A DNA stretch of 64,000 nt, taken from assembly GCA_001931905.2 (NCBI GenBank), contig MSJI02000888.1, positions 29,321 through 93,320 on the forward strand, given 5' to 3'. This document shows, in pieces, positions 20,757-32,701 of the stretch. Position numbers and translations under genes: made by a program. The DNA comes from Cladosporium sp. IMV 00045 (lineage: Eukaryota; Ascomycota; Dothideomycetes; Cladosporiales; Cladosporiaceae). The notes under the pieces were generated by a model. The model saw nothing but the letters and a program-made list of their open reading frames with translations, was not told where the DNA came from and made no database searches. Within the stretch, counting starts at the first letter, position 1. The number at the start of each line of letters is the position of its first letter.

Positions 20757-21695
20757 CTAGCTGGCCTGGATTTCCTTGGCCTGCCGCTGCGCGAGCTCGG
20801 AATTCTCGGGTGCCTGTCGGTAGAGGACGATTTCGCTCTGCTTGAAGTAGCGGCGCGCGTCTTCGTCGATCAGCACCAAAGAGAGGTAGTAGCGTGTGCT
20901 GTACTTTTTGTTCACGTCGCGGAAGGTAGGTGTCAAGTCGAAGCCGCCGAGGAAGAGGCGGATGGGTATTGTTTCGCCGCGGGAAGGAGAGCCATCCATG
21001 ATCTCAAAACGGACGAGTGTTTCGGATTCGTTGTATTGGTTTGGAGGCACGCCTGTGGTTTCGCGGCGGATGATGGAGAGTTCCATATGCTTGATCTTCA
21101 GCCGGACGAGGAGGAAGTAGATTCGACCGACAATGACGTCCTTGAGGTGGTATTTGCTCTTGGAGTACTCGAACTCGATGTGCAGACAGTCCTCGATACC
21201 GACGTCCATCTTGATGACGCTGTTGCTCTCGGGTGGTTGGCGGTAGCTGTATACCCAGAGGTCCTTTTCCCGCACCACATCCGCCATGCGCCGGCTGACC
21301 GTAACCCGGAGGAAGTATCGCAGCTTGACGTTGATTCCGTTGTAGCTCTCGTACATCTTCTCGACATTCTTGAAAGCGAATGGCAATGTCACCGGGTGCT
21401 GCAGCTCTCCCGGCGCGGCCAATTCGGTCTGCAGGCCCATGAACTCGTGGTGGGTGTTGCGATCGAAGAACATCTCAATGGTGCCAATGAATTGGATCTT
21501 GATGCCGGTGTGCTCTAGTCGCTTCCCATCTTTGGGACGGATGGTGACGGCGCCCTTGACCGTCTCGCCATCCAAGTAGAGGGGAGCCTTCTCGCGCCTG
21601 TTCTTGTCGAGCTTGACATCAACTGATTGTCGGTCGTCGGTATCGGCGAGGACTATGTCGATGTCCAGCGGGGTGGAGAAGGAGAAGAGCGACAT
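20757..21695 (-). CDS. VPS26: Retromer subunit Vps26
   Basis: Arrestin-fold subunit of the retromer cargo-recognition trimer (Vps26-Vps29-Vps35), retrieving receptors from endosomes to Golgi. Single exon, 312 aa from MSLFSFSTPLDIDIVLAD. Diagnostic stretches are PLYLDGETVKGAVTI, GIKIQFIGTIEMFFDR, LRYFLRVTVSRR, DCLHIEFEYSKSKYHLKDVI and the final ARRYFKQSEIVLYRQAPE. The arrestin N and C lobes are both complete, so the TAG at 20757-20759 gives a plausible full protein. What is odd is that the frame continues open for 136 codons after the TAG (see findings). Confidence 0.95.
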   Translation of the reverse strand: MSLFSFSTPLDIDIVLADTDDRQSVDVKLDKNRREKAPLYLDGETVKGAVTIRPKDGKRLEHTGIKIQFIGTIEMFFDRNTHHEFMGLQTELAAPGELQHPVTLPFAFKNVEKMYESYNGINVKLRYFLRVTVSRRMADVVREKDLWVYSYRQPPESNSVIKMDVGIEDCLHIEFEYSKSKYHLKDVIVGRIYFLLVRLKIKHMELSIIRRETTGVPPNQYNESETLVRFEIMDGSPSRGETIPIRLFLGGFDLTPTFRDVNKKYSTRYYLSLVLIDEDARRYFKQSEIVLYRQAPENSELAQRQAKEIQAS

Positions 21696-22428
21696 GGTGA
21701 CATGCGGGCGTGTCGCCAGCCCGATGACTTGTTGTGGGGAGTTTGCTGGGTTGGCAGGGGAGGGGGAGTGTATCTAGTGGTGCAGGTGGTAATGAAGTAG
21801 TGAGTTGATGTCTGGTCTTCCTCTAGCTGTCCCTCCAATGCGCGCTTGGGTGGTGCCTTACAGCAGCCTAAGGGCAGGGCAGAGCTGGGGTTGAGCTGGC
21901 AGGTTGCACGCGCGGCGGGCCGAGGAGGGAGGGAAGCTGAGGCCAGGCGTGTGAAGATAAACGGGACGACTCTTGTAGATAATAAACAATCACTCCTATA
22001 TATATTGAATAAGACTCCTGTCACCCACTATCAACATTCGTCGATACACCATTTGAGGATTCATCGAGGGGTCTTCACACCGAGACCTTCATCCTCAATG
22101 ACTACCACTCAACACCGCGAATTCCTCTCTCGTAAATCTTCAAGTCCTCAAACCTAAGCTCAGACGTCCTCTTCCCCAAAAATGTTGTAATAATCTGGGG
22201 CGCATTGAGATATGACTATTATCATGTCGTGTGCGCCGATATATCTCAAAAGAAACACATTGCGTGCTCTGGAGAGAGAAAACCCGAATAGTAACACCAC
22301 CTCACCTTCTGCTCTTGGATGAAAAGAACGGAATCCCTATAACGCATTTTGGATTCAGTCAAAAAAAGATCAAGAAAAATATAGCCAGATCTCCAACATC
22401 TGAGCAACATCGACTCAACACCACAAAA
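21696..22428. other. Divergent intergenic region, VPS26 and homocysteine methyltransferase promoters
   Basis: About 730 bases between divergent genes. A TATATA-containing stretch lies near 22000 (plus strand). No gene seen. Confidence 0.4.
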
Positions 22429-23406
22429 ATGCTCTCCACCACCGAACTGACGCACCACCTCCACAACGGCCAAACCCTCCTAATCGACGGCGCCCTCGCC
22501 ACGGAGCTCGAAACCCGCGGCCACGACCTCACCCACGCCCTCTGGTCCGGCAAAGTCCTGCTCGAATCCCCCTCCAGCATCCGCCAGGTCCATCTAGACT
22601 ACTTCCTCTCCGGCGCCAACATCGCCATCACCGCCAGCTACCAAGCCAGCACGCTCGGCCTGGCGCAGCACCTCTCCCTTTCTCAGGAAGAAGCCTCCAA
22701 CCTCGTCAAACGCAGCGCGACCCTCGCGCAAGAAGCGCGCACGCAGGCCCAAACCTCACCCGGTTTCCCTGCTTCCCGCCCCCTCCTGATCGCAGGCAGC
22801 GTGGGCCCCTACGGCGCCTACCTGGCGGACGGCAGCGAGTACCGCGGCGACTACACTCGCACTTTGGCGGAATTCCAAACTTTCCACCGCCCCCGCATCG
22901 CCGCCCTGATAGAAAGTGGCGTCGACCTCCTCGCGCTGGAAACGATCCCTAGTTTCGCTGAAATCCAGGCTCTGCTTTCTTTGCTGCGCGAGGAATTCCC
23001 CTCCGCCACGGCCTGGTTGGGCTGCACGTTGCGGGACGCGGAGCGAATCAGCGACGGCACGGCGGTGGAGGAAGTGCTGAAATTCATCGCCGAGCACGAC
23101 ACGAACAAGCAAATCCTCTCCTTCGGAATCAACTGCGTCCCGCCCAGCACGGCGCTGGCTTGCTTGCAGCACATGCGCGGTCTGAACGCGAAGATCCCGC
23201 TTCTTTGCTACCCGAACTCGGGGGAGACGTATGTTCCTGGCGAGCACGCTTGGACAGGCGGGGAGAGCGGTAAAGCGGGCACAGGGGGAATGGGCGCGTC
23301 GGCGCTGCGGTTCCGCGCGGCCGGAGCGAGCTTGATTGGCGGGTGTTGCAGGACGGCGCCGGGGGATATCAAGGGCATGAGGGAGGCGTTGGAAAGGGGG
23401 CAGTGA
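22429..23406 (+). CDS. Homocysteine S-methyltransferase (Mht1/Sam4/MmuM type)
   Basis: Zinc-dependent enzyme that methylates homocysteine to methionine using S-methylmethionine or S-adenosylmethionine. Single exon, 325 aa, normal for the family. The N terminus has LLIDGALATELETRGHDL. The barrel shows ANIAITASYQAS, GSVGPYGAYLADGSEYRGDY and LLALETIPSFAEIQALL. The zinc ligands are the Cys of FGINCVPP and the Cys pair of IGGCCRTAPGDI. The ATG at 22429 is preferred because the conserved domain begins 10-12 residues later; the frame is open upstream to 22231 without family resemblance. Cytosolic; no targeting signal seen. Confidence 0.93.
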   Translation: MLSTTELTHHLHNGQTLLIDGALATELETRGHDLTHALWSGKVLLESPSSIRQVHLDYFLSGANIAITASYQASTLGLAQHLSLSQEEASNLVKRSATLAQEARTQAQTSPGFPASRPLLIAGSVGPYGAYLADGSEYRGDYTRTLAEFQTFHRPRIAALIESGVDLLALETIPSFAEIQALLSLLREEFPSATAWLGCTLRDAERISDGTAVEEVLKFIAEHDTNKQILSFGINCVPPSTALACLQHMRGLNAKIPLLCYPNSGETYVPGEHAWTGGESGKAGTGGMGASALRFRAAGASLIGGCCRTAPGDIKGMREALERGQ

Positions 23407-25035
23407 GAGGGAGAGGGAGATATCTTAGGAGCAGCGTAGGGGTGGGGAGAGGAGGTAGTCAAGTAAAGTGGAAACCCAGAAGCAAAGACTCGAAGTGTAC
23501 GGAGTCGTCTCATGTCGAAGGAGAGGAGGAAGGAAGGAAGGAAGGAAGGGAAAAGAACCATTTGCGGTGCCCGACGAGGAACGTGGGTACCTACCTATAA
23601 CTACGACACCTTCGACGCCAAAGATCGAAAAGAAAAGGAAAAAAAAAAAAAAGACGTCAACCCCAAGACTCATCACACGTACAAGTTGTGAAGAATAATT
23701 CGCACTTGTCCATCCATTCTCATCCGCCGACCCGCGCAAATCACCAAGGTAGGTAGTATAGCGTACCTAGTATTCCACATAAAGAAAACATCCATCTATC
23801 AGGCAAGCATTTCCAGGGAGGTGGTGAGAAGAATATCTCCATTCTTCGACATTTCTTGCTTCTTATCATAAACGATACTCGAAGGGTAGATCAAGACGGT
23901 CAAGGTGCATATATAGGGGAGGGAAAGAAAATGACGAAAGAGGGAAAAGTGCCAGACGACAACATCAGGAAGGATTATTAGATTATATATGAATGAAGAG
24001 TTGAAGATCGTACCTTGGGTAGGCGTAGCAGCTCTAGAAAAAGATTGCGCAAGAGATGATGCAAAACAAACACAACATTTGCTTTAATAGGACGAACAAC
24101 AAGAATCACAGACTGGATTATCAAGACATGGGTGGAAAATCGATCGATAGCTAGACGAGTAGAATAAGATAGAATAGTAAATGGTGATTTCGATATGAGA
24201 AAGGTAGATAGAAGGCCAAGCATATAATAACGCAACAATCTGGGGGTATATCCGACTCTGAATGAGGTAAAGGGGAAGAAGGAAAAAAAAGAGAAAAGAA
24301 GAAAACGACAAATTAAAAAAAAAGAAGAAAAGAAAGCAACGCAAAGAAAAAGGAAAAATCGCCACCGCAAATGGTATCTTTGGTTTTCCCCCTCCGTAAC
24401 CCACGAAAACCCCCCTTCGGTCTTTCCCATTCTCTTCCTTCCGGAACCAGTATTTTGGTTTGTGGCTTCTGCTGTCGGATTGCTCCGATCTTCGGCCTGT
24501 GTGTTGTTTGAGTGTCCGCTCTTCTGTTCTTGTTGTTTTCAGAAGAGGACTGCAATGTTGTATAGTAAAAAGACCGGCCGTCCTTGAGAATGGGAATGGA
24601 GAGTGTTTGTGATGACCATCCGTCCAGTAGAAAGAGAGAAAAGAAAATAAGAAAATAAGCCAAGCGAAAGTCTCGAGTCGAGAAGTGGTGTAATTTGGTT
24701 TTTTTTTTGTGTTGGATTTTCGTGCTTGTATGATGGTGATGGTGGTGAATGCCGCTGCCGTCGTAATGCGTGTTATTACCGATAGGAAAGAAATAAAAAC
24801 GGGGGTTCAAAAAAGATGCCGTTGTGCTTCAATATGAGCAGAGAATGGTAAGTCCTCGACTGACGGTATCCGGAATGTGTGTGTGAATCGAATATGCAAA
24901 GCGCCGACGCCGAATGAAGGGTATCATCAGAGTCCGAAGGAATTTGCAAAGTTTGTTGTAGATAAGTGAACCGCGCGGTTGTCTTGCGTGATTTGGGAAC
25001 GTCCATGCACGATGGACTTGTTAGAGTCTTCAGAA
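23407..25035. other. Intergenic, about 1.6 kb, purine-rich
   Basis: 3' flanks of two convergent genes. The plus strand is strongly AG-rich in places: GGAA repeats at about 23527-23550, an A run at 23638-23652 and a GAAAA-rich tract at 24270-24360. No coding or RNA gene is supported. Confidence 0.5.
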
Positions 25036-27130
25036 CTACTGGAAGCCCTGACCGTACTGTGGCATTGAGCCAGGGGCCTGCGACCAGCTTTGCATGCCGG
25101 ATTGTTGGGCGGCGCTAGATTGCATGCCGAATTGCTGAGGCGATGGGCTAGGTTGATACATGCTTCGGTTCATATTGCCATAGGCAGGGTTGGGCATGGC
25201 ACTCATCTGGCCGTATCCCATGTTACCCTGACCGGGCATCTGAGGTGGAAGCATCTGACTGGGTTGCTGTTGCTGCTGTTGCTGCTGTGGCTGTTGGCCA
25301 TACTGCGACATAGCATGCGTCTGGGAGTGCGAGAGTGGCGATGGCTGAGGAAGGGGCGGTTGCCACATTTGGCTTGAAGGATAGCCAGCTCCACCGCCGT
25401 ATGATGGCGTCTGGCGATGCTGGGGTTGACTGTGACCCATGTTCATCGAAGGCGAACCCTGGTGCATCGAGGCAGACGGCATGGACCGCTGCTGCATTGC
25501 CGATGCGGGGGACGCCATTTGGTTCTGCTGATTCGGGAAGCCAGAGTATGACTGAGGCATCATCTGAGATCCTGGGTGCGACATAGACTCCTGCTGTGGT
25601 AGGCGAGGCTGTCCACCACCGGCGACTGCCTGGGGAGATTGCAAGTGTTGCGGAGCGACTGTGGCCATCTCACTTTCAGGCTGGGTTGCCTGAGGTGAGG
25701 GCTGCTCGTGAGGACGTTTCCAGTAGTTATCCAGGTACTGTGATCTGTGCTGTCGCTGACCGCCAAGTTGCTTGTTAAACTCGGCAGCATGAGAAGCTTG
25801 CGTCAAGATCTCGTTGGCACTGCTGGTCTGCGTCCGATCTTGATAGGGAGGCCCCGCAATATCCTGCCTCGGACGAATCGCATTACCGAAGTTACCCGGT
25901 CGAAGGTCCTCGCTGGGGAGATGAATCATTGGCAATGGAGCAATGGTCGCAGGGTGCAAGCCTGGAGGGTGGCCTTCCAAGCCGTTCGTGTTGTAAATGA
26001 TCTCTCCCTGAGGTAAAGAGGTGAGAGTGTTGCTGCTGGCTTCTGCGGCTGCAGCTTCTCTGGCTTTGGCGGCTCCAGGCCTCTTCTCGCCAGCAGCATC
26101 CTCTTCAGTGAACCCTTGCTTGCGAGCCTTCGCCTCCCAATAGTCGTCCCTTACGCGACGTCCATTCTCGATGATTCTAGCGCCGAACTGGCGGAACATT
26201 GATCTTGCAGTAACGATTGCGATCTGGCGCGATCTATAGGAGTAGGGAAGAATCTCCTGCTGAATCAGGTTGTCTTTCTCCTGCTGGTTGGCGATGATTT
26301 TGAATAGCGATCTGTTTTTGTTAAACAACAGATACGAGTCGCGATACCCAAGAACGCGAGCGCATTCAGTGGCGAGCATGAAAAGCTTTTCGCCACGGTT
26401 GGGTACTTGGAAAGTTCGGCATCTGTACTTTCGATTGTCGAGAGGGTAACCGTCCTTGGAGACCTTGGTTTCACCCTCAGGGTCGACTTCTCTCGGAATG
26501 TACTCGTCGCCTTCAGCCCCTAGTTGATCTGTAGTGTGATCGCGCACCGTTGGCAGTGCCTTGACAACGGGCGGCTTCGTCGCAGAGCCAGGCGTAGACC
26601 TGTGTGGCGAAGTCTGGCTGGGAGACGACTTTGGGAGAGAGTCGGTTCTAATTTGTGGGGTTTGCATTGGTTGCGCAAGTGAAGAGAGCGACATGGTTCT
26701 GGACGACGTCGCTTCGTGAGCGGAGCCGGAAGACTTGGTTCGTTTGTTGGACTTGGGGTCGTCTGTCGCGATTCATTAGCATGTGCATGGACGAGCAGTC
26801 ATTACTGGATGGGAAGCAAACAAGAGCTTCACCGCCAGGTTGAGAGACGACAAACACATACCCTGTCCTGGTGTACCGACAGCACCACCGTACTCGTCGG
26901 GCGACCTTGTTCGTTTTGTGCCGCGTGGGCTAGGCTGCGACAGCAGATTTGGAGCGATTGTTGAGGCTGGAAGTCTGTGTTAGCGTATATCGCAAGGTGA
27001 TGAGGACGCGACAAAGGCGACGAGGAAGGGGAGGAGCAGCGTCGCATTGAGAGGACGCGCGCAAGGCAAAGCGAGGAATCATACCGGAGGCGTTGAGTGC
27101 AGCTGGGTTGATTGTACCAGACGACTCCAT
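25036..27130 (-). CDS. RSC/SWI-SNF subunit Rsc7/Swp82 (Npl6) family
   Basis: Chromatin-remodelling complex subunit acting in the nucleus. Exons on the minus strand are 27130-27085, 26966-26862 and 26762-25036 (phase 1 at both junctions), giving 625 aa. The N terminus MESSGTINPAALNAS is followed by a basic NLS-like stretch (PRGTKRTRSPDE, KSNKRTKSS). The conserved CRC-subunit domain lies at about 130-260: GDEYIPREVDPEGETKVS, GYPLDNRKYRCRTFQVPNRG, KLFMLATECARVLGYRDSYL and FRQFGARIIENGRRVRDDYW. The C-terminal 300 residues are Gln/Pro/Met/Ser-rich with a polyQ run, like an unstructured activation-type tail. The small upstream exons were chosen by phase, and because the 5' end continues the KR-rich region. 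The upstream intergenic region is unusually long. Confidence 0.9.
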
Positions 27131-30100
27131 TGCACGTGTAGGTAGTTGCAGGCAAGGCTACCAGCATCCCATCCCGTCGCGCGTCTTGACCGGGTTTCTC
27201 TCGACGTCGCACACAGGTCTTCGGTAACGGTCCCTTGTGTCGCAACAATCACGCGCCAGTGGCGCTAGACTCGACCCGCCGCCGTGGCCGCGAGGGCGAA
27301 TGAGGCGCCTGTGGTGTGTGCGCGCGGGCAGGTGCAGGGGAGCAGGCGAAGTGGTTGCGCTCGCACGCAAAGAGAGGCCGCAGAGGTAGAGAGGAGGCGC
27401 GCGCGCAGTGGAGAGGCGGCGGCGGCGTCGGCGTCGGAGGCGCGGGCGAGCAGGCAGTGAGAGCGCGCGCGCGCAAGTTGGAAGCGGGGCAGGCTGAGAG
27501 CGAGGCTGCGGCAGTGTGATCGTGCAGGGCCAGACAGCGTGGATGCAGTGTGCCGGGATGCGCAGTGGTGAAGCAAGGTGGTTGTCGGTGGCGGTGGGTG
27601 GTGAGTGGAGGAGGAGGAGTCGATGGAGAGATGGAGATGATGATGATGTGCGGATGTGTGTGGTGCGTGAAGTTCGAAGCAGCAGCAGTTAGTGAATGAG
27701 TGAGTGATGAGAGAGGGAAGGCGCGCGCCCGAGCGGCAGCTTCCTCCGCCGCGATGACGAATGAAGGCCGTCGGCTGTTTGGCTGCTGTTGTCTGGTGCT
27801 GGTGCTGATGCTTGGTCTGGCTGGCTGGCCTCGTCTGCTGCGACTCTCACGGTCACTAGTCTCGTAGTCTTTCCGAAAGGTCTCTTTCCCCCCGCGCTGT
27901 GTGCAGCCTCTGTGCTATTGCAGCAGCAGCAGCAGAGCAGCGGAAGCAGCAGCAAGTGAAAAAGCGCCCTTTGGCAGGTGAGAAGATCGCCGTCGCAGGA
28001 TGATCCCAGCCGGCCACGAGCTATGCGAGACCAGGCAGGCAAATGCTGCGTCGGTGGGCCCGCGAGTCGGAGCGCCGTCCAGAATGGAGCAGAGCGAGCG
28101 AGCCGGGGGCGGCAAGGCAAGGCAGGGCAAAGGCAGGGCGGAGTGGTAAGGTCAGGTAGTATAATAGGCAATAATGATAAGTGACAATAATATGCGCGCG
28201 TGCGATATTGATCAATAGCAAGGGTCGTGGTAATGATGTCCGCGCGATCTGGATATGATGATGATGACGAGAACAGATGGTGCTCGACGCTCGATGATGC
28301 CGTGCTCGAGAATTGCTTTGCTCGCTTTGATTGCTGGGTATAGCTTCTGCTGGTGGCGCCGGAGCGGTGAAATGCTTGTGCTGCTGGACTCTCTTTCTTC
28401 TGCGTCTGGAACTAGAGACCAACAGTTACACAACACCCCAGTACTGACCCGGCAAAGCGTCTCGTCTCGGACGTAAGGGACCAGCTTCCTCTCGGTCTGG
28501 CCTGCGTTTTGTTCTCGTGCAAGAAAGAGATGAGAGAGAAAGGGTGGTGACTACGTCGCAGCAGCAATGCAAGGAGTGGACGGCAAGAAGGTAGGTAGTA
28601 TCGTCCTCGTTCCTTGATCTCCGAGACAAGCCTTTGCAGCTGCGAGAACGGGTATCTGGTTTACTGGACTGCTGCTGCTGGAGCTGACTTGCTTGCTTGC
28701 TTGCTGTTCGCGGCTTTTTCCCTGAAGGCTTGAGGGCTTTCGGGTGGTGGCGGCAAACGCGTGCGGCGCCCTTGATGGGGAAATTCGAGAAATACGGTGA
28801 TCAACAATCGAATCGAGATGATGCGGCAAGTATAAGCTCTCGGCCAGAGCATAAATGGGCTCCCTCCGTCGCGGCACGCCTTCTTCCCGTCTGGAGTAAA
28901 ATACCACACTACCACTGTTGAGAAGAAGGGTGGGTGGTGTGGATAGATCCGAGCGACGGAAAGGCAGTAACGAATGGCCAGAGGGTCGGAAAAATGCAAA
29001 GACCAAAGGCGACGACGACAACGACGACGAGAATAACTTGCAGGATTCGACTATTATTATTATGACTACTGCTGCTGCTATCATACAGCTCGTCTCGTCC
29101 CGTCTTATACGCGCGCTTGCAGGACGCGAAGCGATCTAGCATTAGCCGATGATTGCGAGAGAGAAAAAGCCTGTCCTGTCCTTGTCCTCGACGCCCGGCG
29201 ACACTTCGAAGTCGACCAGTCAGCACGCGCAGATGTCGCGGTGATGATTGCGTTCTTAAGCATGTCTCACTCTTATGCATGACTCCCCCTCCCCATTGAA
29301 AGCTTGCTATATCACCGTATTGGTAAGAAACAGCAACAAGGGATCGCGGCGATCAGGAATCATCTCGCAAATCGAGCAGAGGAAGCACCGAGGAGGCGAG
29401 GCATGTAGACATGTACATGTCTTGCCGTGAAGTGGGCTTTAAGCTTATTATTCATGAGATCTGTCGTCGCGTTCCCCTCGTACGTTGATTCACTCATGCA
29501 TCTTTCGTCCCACTGTACGTGAGGTGGTATGCGTCTCTCCACCGAGTCATCTGAACGCGCTGCCTGCGTATAAACTTCAGCCTCATCCAAAGAACAGTCC
29601 ACTTTCCTTTCCTGGGTGAAGAACGCAGAATCGCTATCACCATGAAGTATCCGGTCGCTCAACAGCAGCACACGTTGTTTGCATCTGACTCAGCAAAGTC
29701 TACGGCCAATTTATCATTCTCGCAAGCTAGCAATGAAACGACAGTCATAATCCTAGTCGCCGGCGAAAAACCGCAACGCAGGAGCATAGGCTCGTGCAAA
29801 TGAATATACATTTTGATATCGGATAAACAAACACAGGGTTCGATCATCACACACGACGAAGGTTTTCCCTTTCACTGCCGCCGCGGCGAAAGCTACCAGG
29901 CTTTGGGTCCGCTATGCCATCTTCATTGCTAGCATGATTCTCGCCTGCTCATCCATTCTCCGTAAGGGTAAAGTTACTGTGCATGTACAGTATGGCAGGG
30001 TAAAGTAAGATACCTTATCATCTCAACTCTCGGCTCATCAGCCTGGAGCGAACGAGAAAGCCCTTCCAGCCCTTCGAAGCCCTCTCCTAAGCGAAGAAGC

Positions 30101-32701
30101 GAGGTGAACAAAGCCACAGCCGGCGATGCGAAGGGCGATGTGAGATACGAGCTTCTTCTTTTCCGCATCAACTCCGACCCGAGCGTGGATGTGATTTGCA
30201 GGCATTCGTTCTGATAATCTTCGACATGCATCGAGTCTTGGCCGGGCGCTCTCAGAAATAATATATAGATACCTAATACATGAACGACAGAAACAAATCC
30301 GTCCGAACCCAGCTCCCCCAATCCTCCTCCTCCTCTCTCCATTCAGCCACGGACCTACCACAACCGCCTTCGCCTTCGCCTTGTCTGTCTGCCAGTCTAC
30401 CTCATCACACGCCCCCATATTCTCCATCATGCACGCACGCACGCGCATGCAATGCATGCAGGTAGCCGCGCGGGGCAGGCGTAAGCTCTGTCAACTCAAC
30501 TCGCCATTCGTGCCTTCTTCTTCGTCTTTTCGTCTCTCCGCCGCCGCCCCAGAACGCGTTCTCCTCGCGATGAGATAGACTTTCTTGCGATCGGCGGCGG
30601 GTATCCGCTTCGCGCATTGCGGGCAGGTCACGCAGACAGGTGAGCGTTTGATATGTTACCTGATGTCGTGCTTTGGCGAGTCATTCCTGGGGAGCCACGC
30701 CGGACGAGAGTTCGGTGTTTCGTTGATGAGCTCTTGCTGTTGTGAATATTGCTGTCATCTTTTCTCAGCTGTTCACTTTTCGCCGGCTATGATATCCGCG
30801 CTGTTGCATTACATCTTAGGGAAGATGGATAATAAGGTGTTTATGGTGTATGTCGAAACCTCGGCATAGATCGATCTCCACACGTGGGGTCGGGAGCGGT
30901 CGTAAACACCCTTCGCATCACATGTATACCCTACAAGAATGTCTAATCGAATGATCATACAAGAAAGACTCCAGAAAATATCGATGATCCCATCATATCG
31001 CTCACGAGGCGCCTAGTCGGCATGCCGGATCTCCCAGGGTTCACAAAATACCATCGGGCACGTGGTCGGTCTGACGATAAGCCACTCTGTTGATTGAAAT
31101 AGCTAAAGTACCATACAGTACCTAGGTGGGTATCTAGTACACAGTAAAGAGGTATCGGTGGTTTCATGCTAAGACCCGCTTCTTGTTAATATTTGTGACG
31201 GCCGTTTTGTCGGCCTGCTTATCCAACTGCGTCGCCGCGCGTGCTTCTTTCTGAGGTTCCTTCGCCTCAGATCCGTTATTGTTGGGATGTTAGACACCCA
31301 ATTTCACTTCTGTTGCTTAAGGGGAAGTACCGACGAGCAACGAAAGATGACGTCCACCAATGACCTGACATAGAAGACCACAACGCCACTCCCACTACCG
31401 CAACAGGCAGGCAGACAAACCCCATCTCGCCAACACGGCCCGTGGCGTGCACAAAACAGGCCAGGCGGCCGAAAGAGACACGATCGCAGAGAGCGCCAAA
31501 AAGCAAGCAGGCTGGCAGGCAAGGCAGGCAAGGCAGGCAGCTTTTAGTTTTCCTTAGCTGCAGGCTGCAGGTCATGCTTTCGCGCGTCGCGCGCTTCGCC
31601 TCGTTTCGCTTCGCTTTCTTCGATCAAGAGGAAAACCCTCCGCATAAGCGAACGAGACACGGCTCGTTAAGCGAGATCGTGCAAGACTTTTTCTCGAGGG
31701 GAACAGAGAGAGGGAGAGCAGAGTAGAAGCAGAGCTGCATTTGCCCATCTTCTCGTTTTCTTTCCTGCAAATACCCGCAACGCCTCGTTCCGTGCATGCG
31801 AGAAGTCCACGATGATGCGGTACGGTATAGTCACAGGGCCCTGCCAAAGTCGCGATGGCATGTAGTCCCCGAGCTAGAGCGCATGCCTTCTACCGGCCGC
31901 GCGGTAAGGCTTGGCTCTTTCGGTCGGGTGTTCAATTTTTATCTTGTTTTTTTTTTGTAGGCTAGACGAATCGAAACTGATCACACGACGTTCGCTCTCT
32001 CGTCTTTGCTGACAAGGTGAGGTGGATTGACATGCGCTCGATCGCGGCTGTTTCGCGGAGGCGGGGGAGGATGCGAGGTGACTAAGGTACTTTGTGTTTC
32101 TTGAGTCGCTTACGGTGATGACGGGAAGAAGACTGTGGCTAGGATGTACAACTGCTCGTGAGGAATTGACTTGTGCTTCATAGGCCTCGTGCTGATGGCC
32201 ATGTCTCGCTACGCTCTGGCGCAAGGAGTGAGAATACCGAGACGGACATGACCAGGAAAAATGTCATTTTCTGGCGCGTGCGCGGTCGTTCTGCACAGAA
32301 AGCATGACTGTGGCTGCCTGCTGGGAAGTTTCGCTTTTTTGGCGGCGCGAACGTGCATATGGCTAGACTACTATCGGCGAGAACGTATTTCTGTATGCGC
32401 GCAGCGTGGGGGTCGCAGCGCAGCAGCAGGGCGTTCGTTCCTTCAACTTCTGCCATCGTAAAGCATCCTCAGGTCTTGGGGTGGCTCGATGGAGACGTGA
32501 TAGTGGCGGCGAAGGCGCGCATGATGCGTGGCCGTTGTAGGCGGACAGAGAGAGCAATTCCGAATGGCTCCGTTGATCCCTTTGGGACAGATGACATTCA
32601 CATTGGGAAAGGGCTTGGGCTCATCACTTCGAAGGATGATGGAAAGATCCGAAGGGAAAGCGAATCCAGACGCCTTTCCTGCCAATCATGGCGAAGGAGC
32701 C
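27131..32701. other. Gene-empty region of about 5.6 kb
   Basis: The longest gene-free stretch in the window. It lies between RSC7 (its upstream side) and the 3' end of the BED/zinc-cluster factor. Reading frames are short, in all orientations, low in complexity and without family features. Composition changes repeatedly: GC/GCGC-rich at 27240-27500, CAG/AGC runs at about 27920-27955, GATGATG and TCGTCG runs at 28250-28270 and 29010-29030, and GGCA(A)GGCAGGCA tandem units at about 31505-31545. I see no tRNA, rRNA or transposase. It may hold long 5' leaders, a non-coding transcript or spliced genes I cannot resolve. Confidence 0.45.
31505..31545 (+). repeat. GGCAGGCAAGGCAGGCA tandem simple repeat
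   Basis: Tetra/pentanucleotide repeat of AGGC(A) units, about 40 bases, inside the gene-empty region. Similar AGGCA units occur again at about 62700-62735. Confidence 0.8.

Noticed and set aside
28551..29084. 177-codon minus-strand frame in the gene-empty region
   Set aside because: Low complexity (Ile, Ser runs from microsatellites); no splice or start context.
31505..31545. Possible CRISPR-like array from regularly repeated AGGCA units
   Set aside because: Units are 4-5 bases with no spacers; a simple repeat in a eukaryote.
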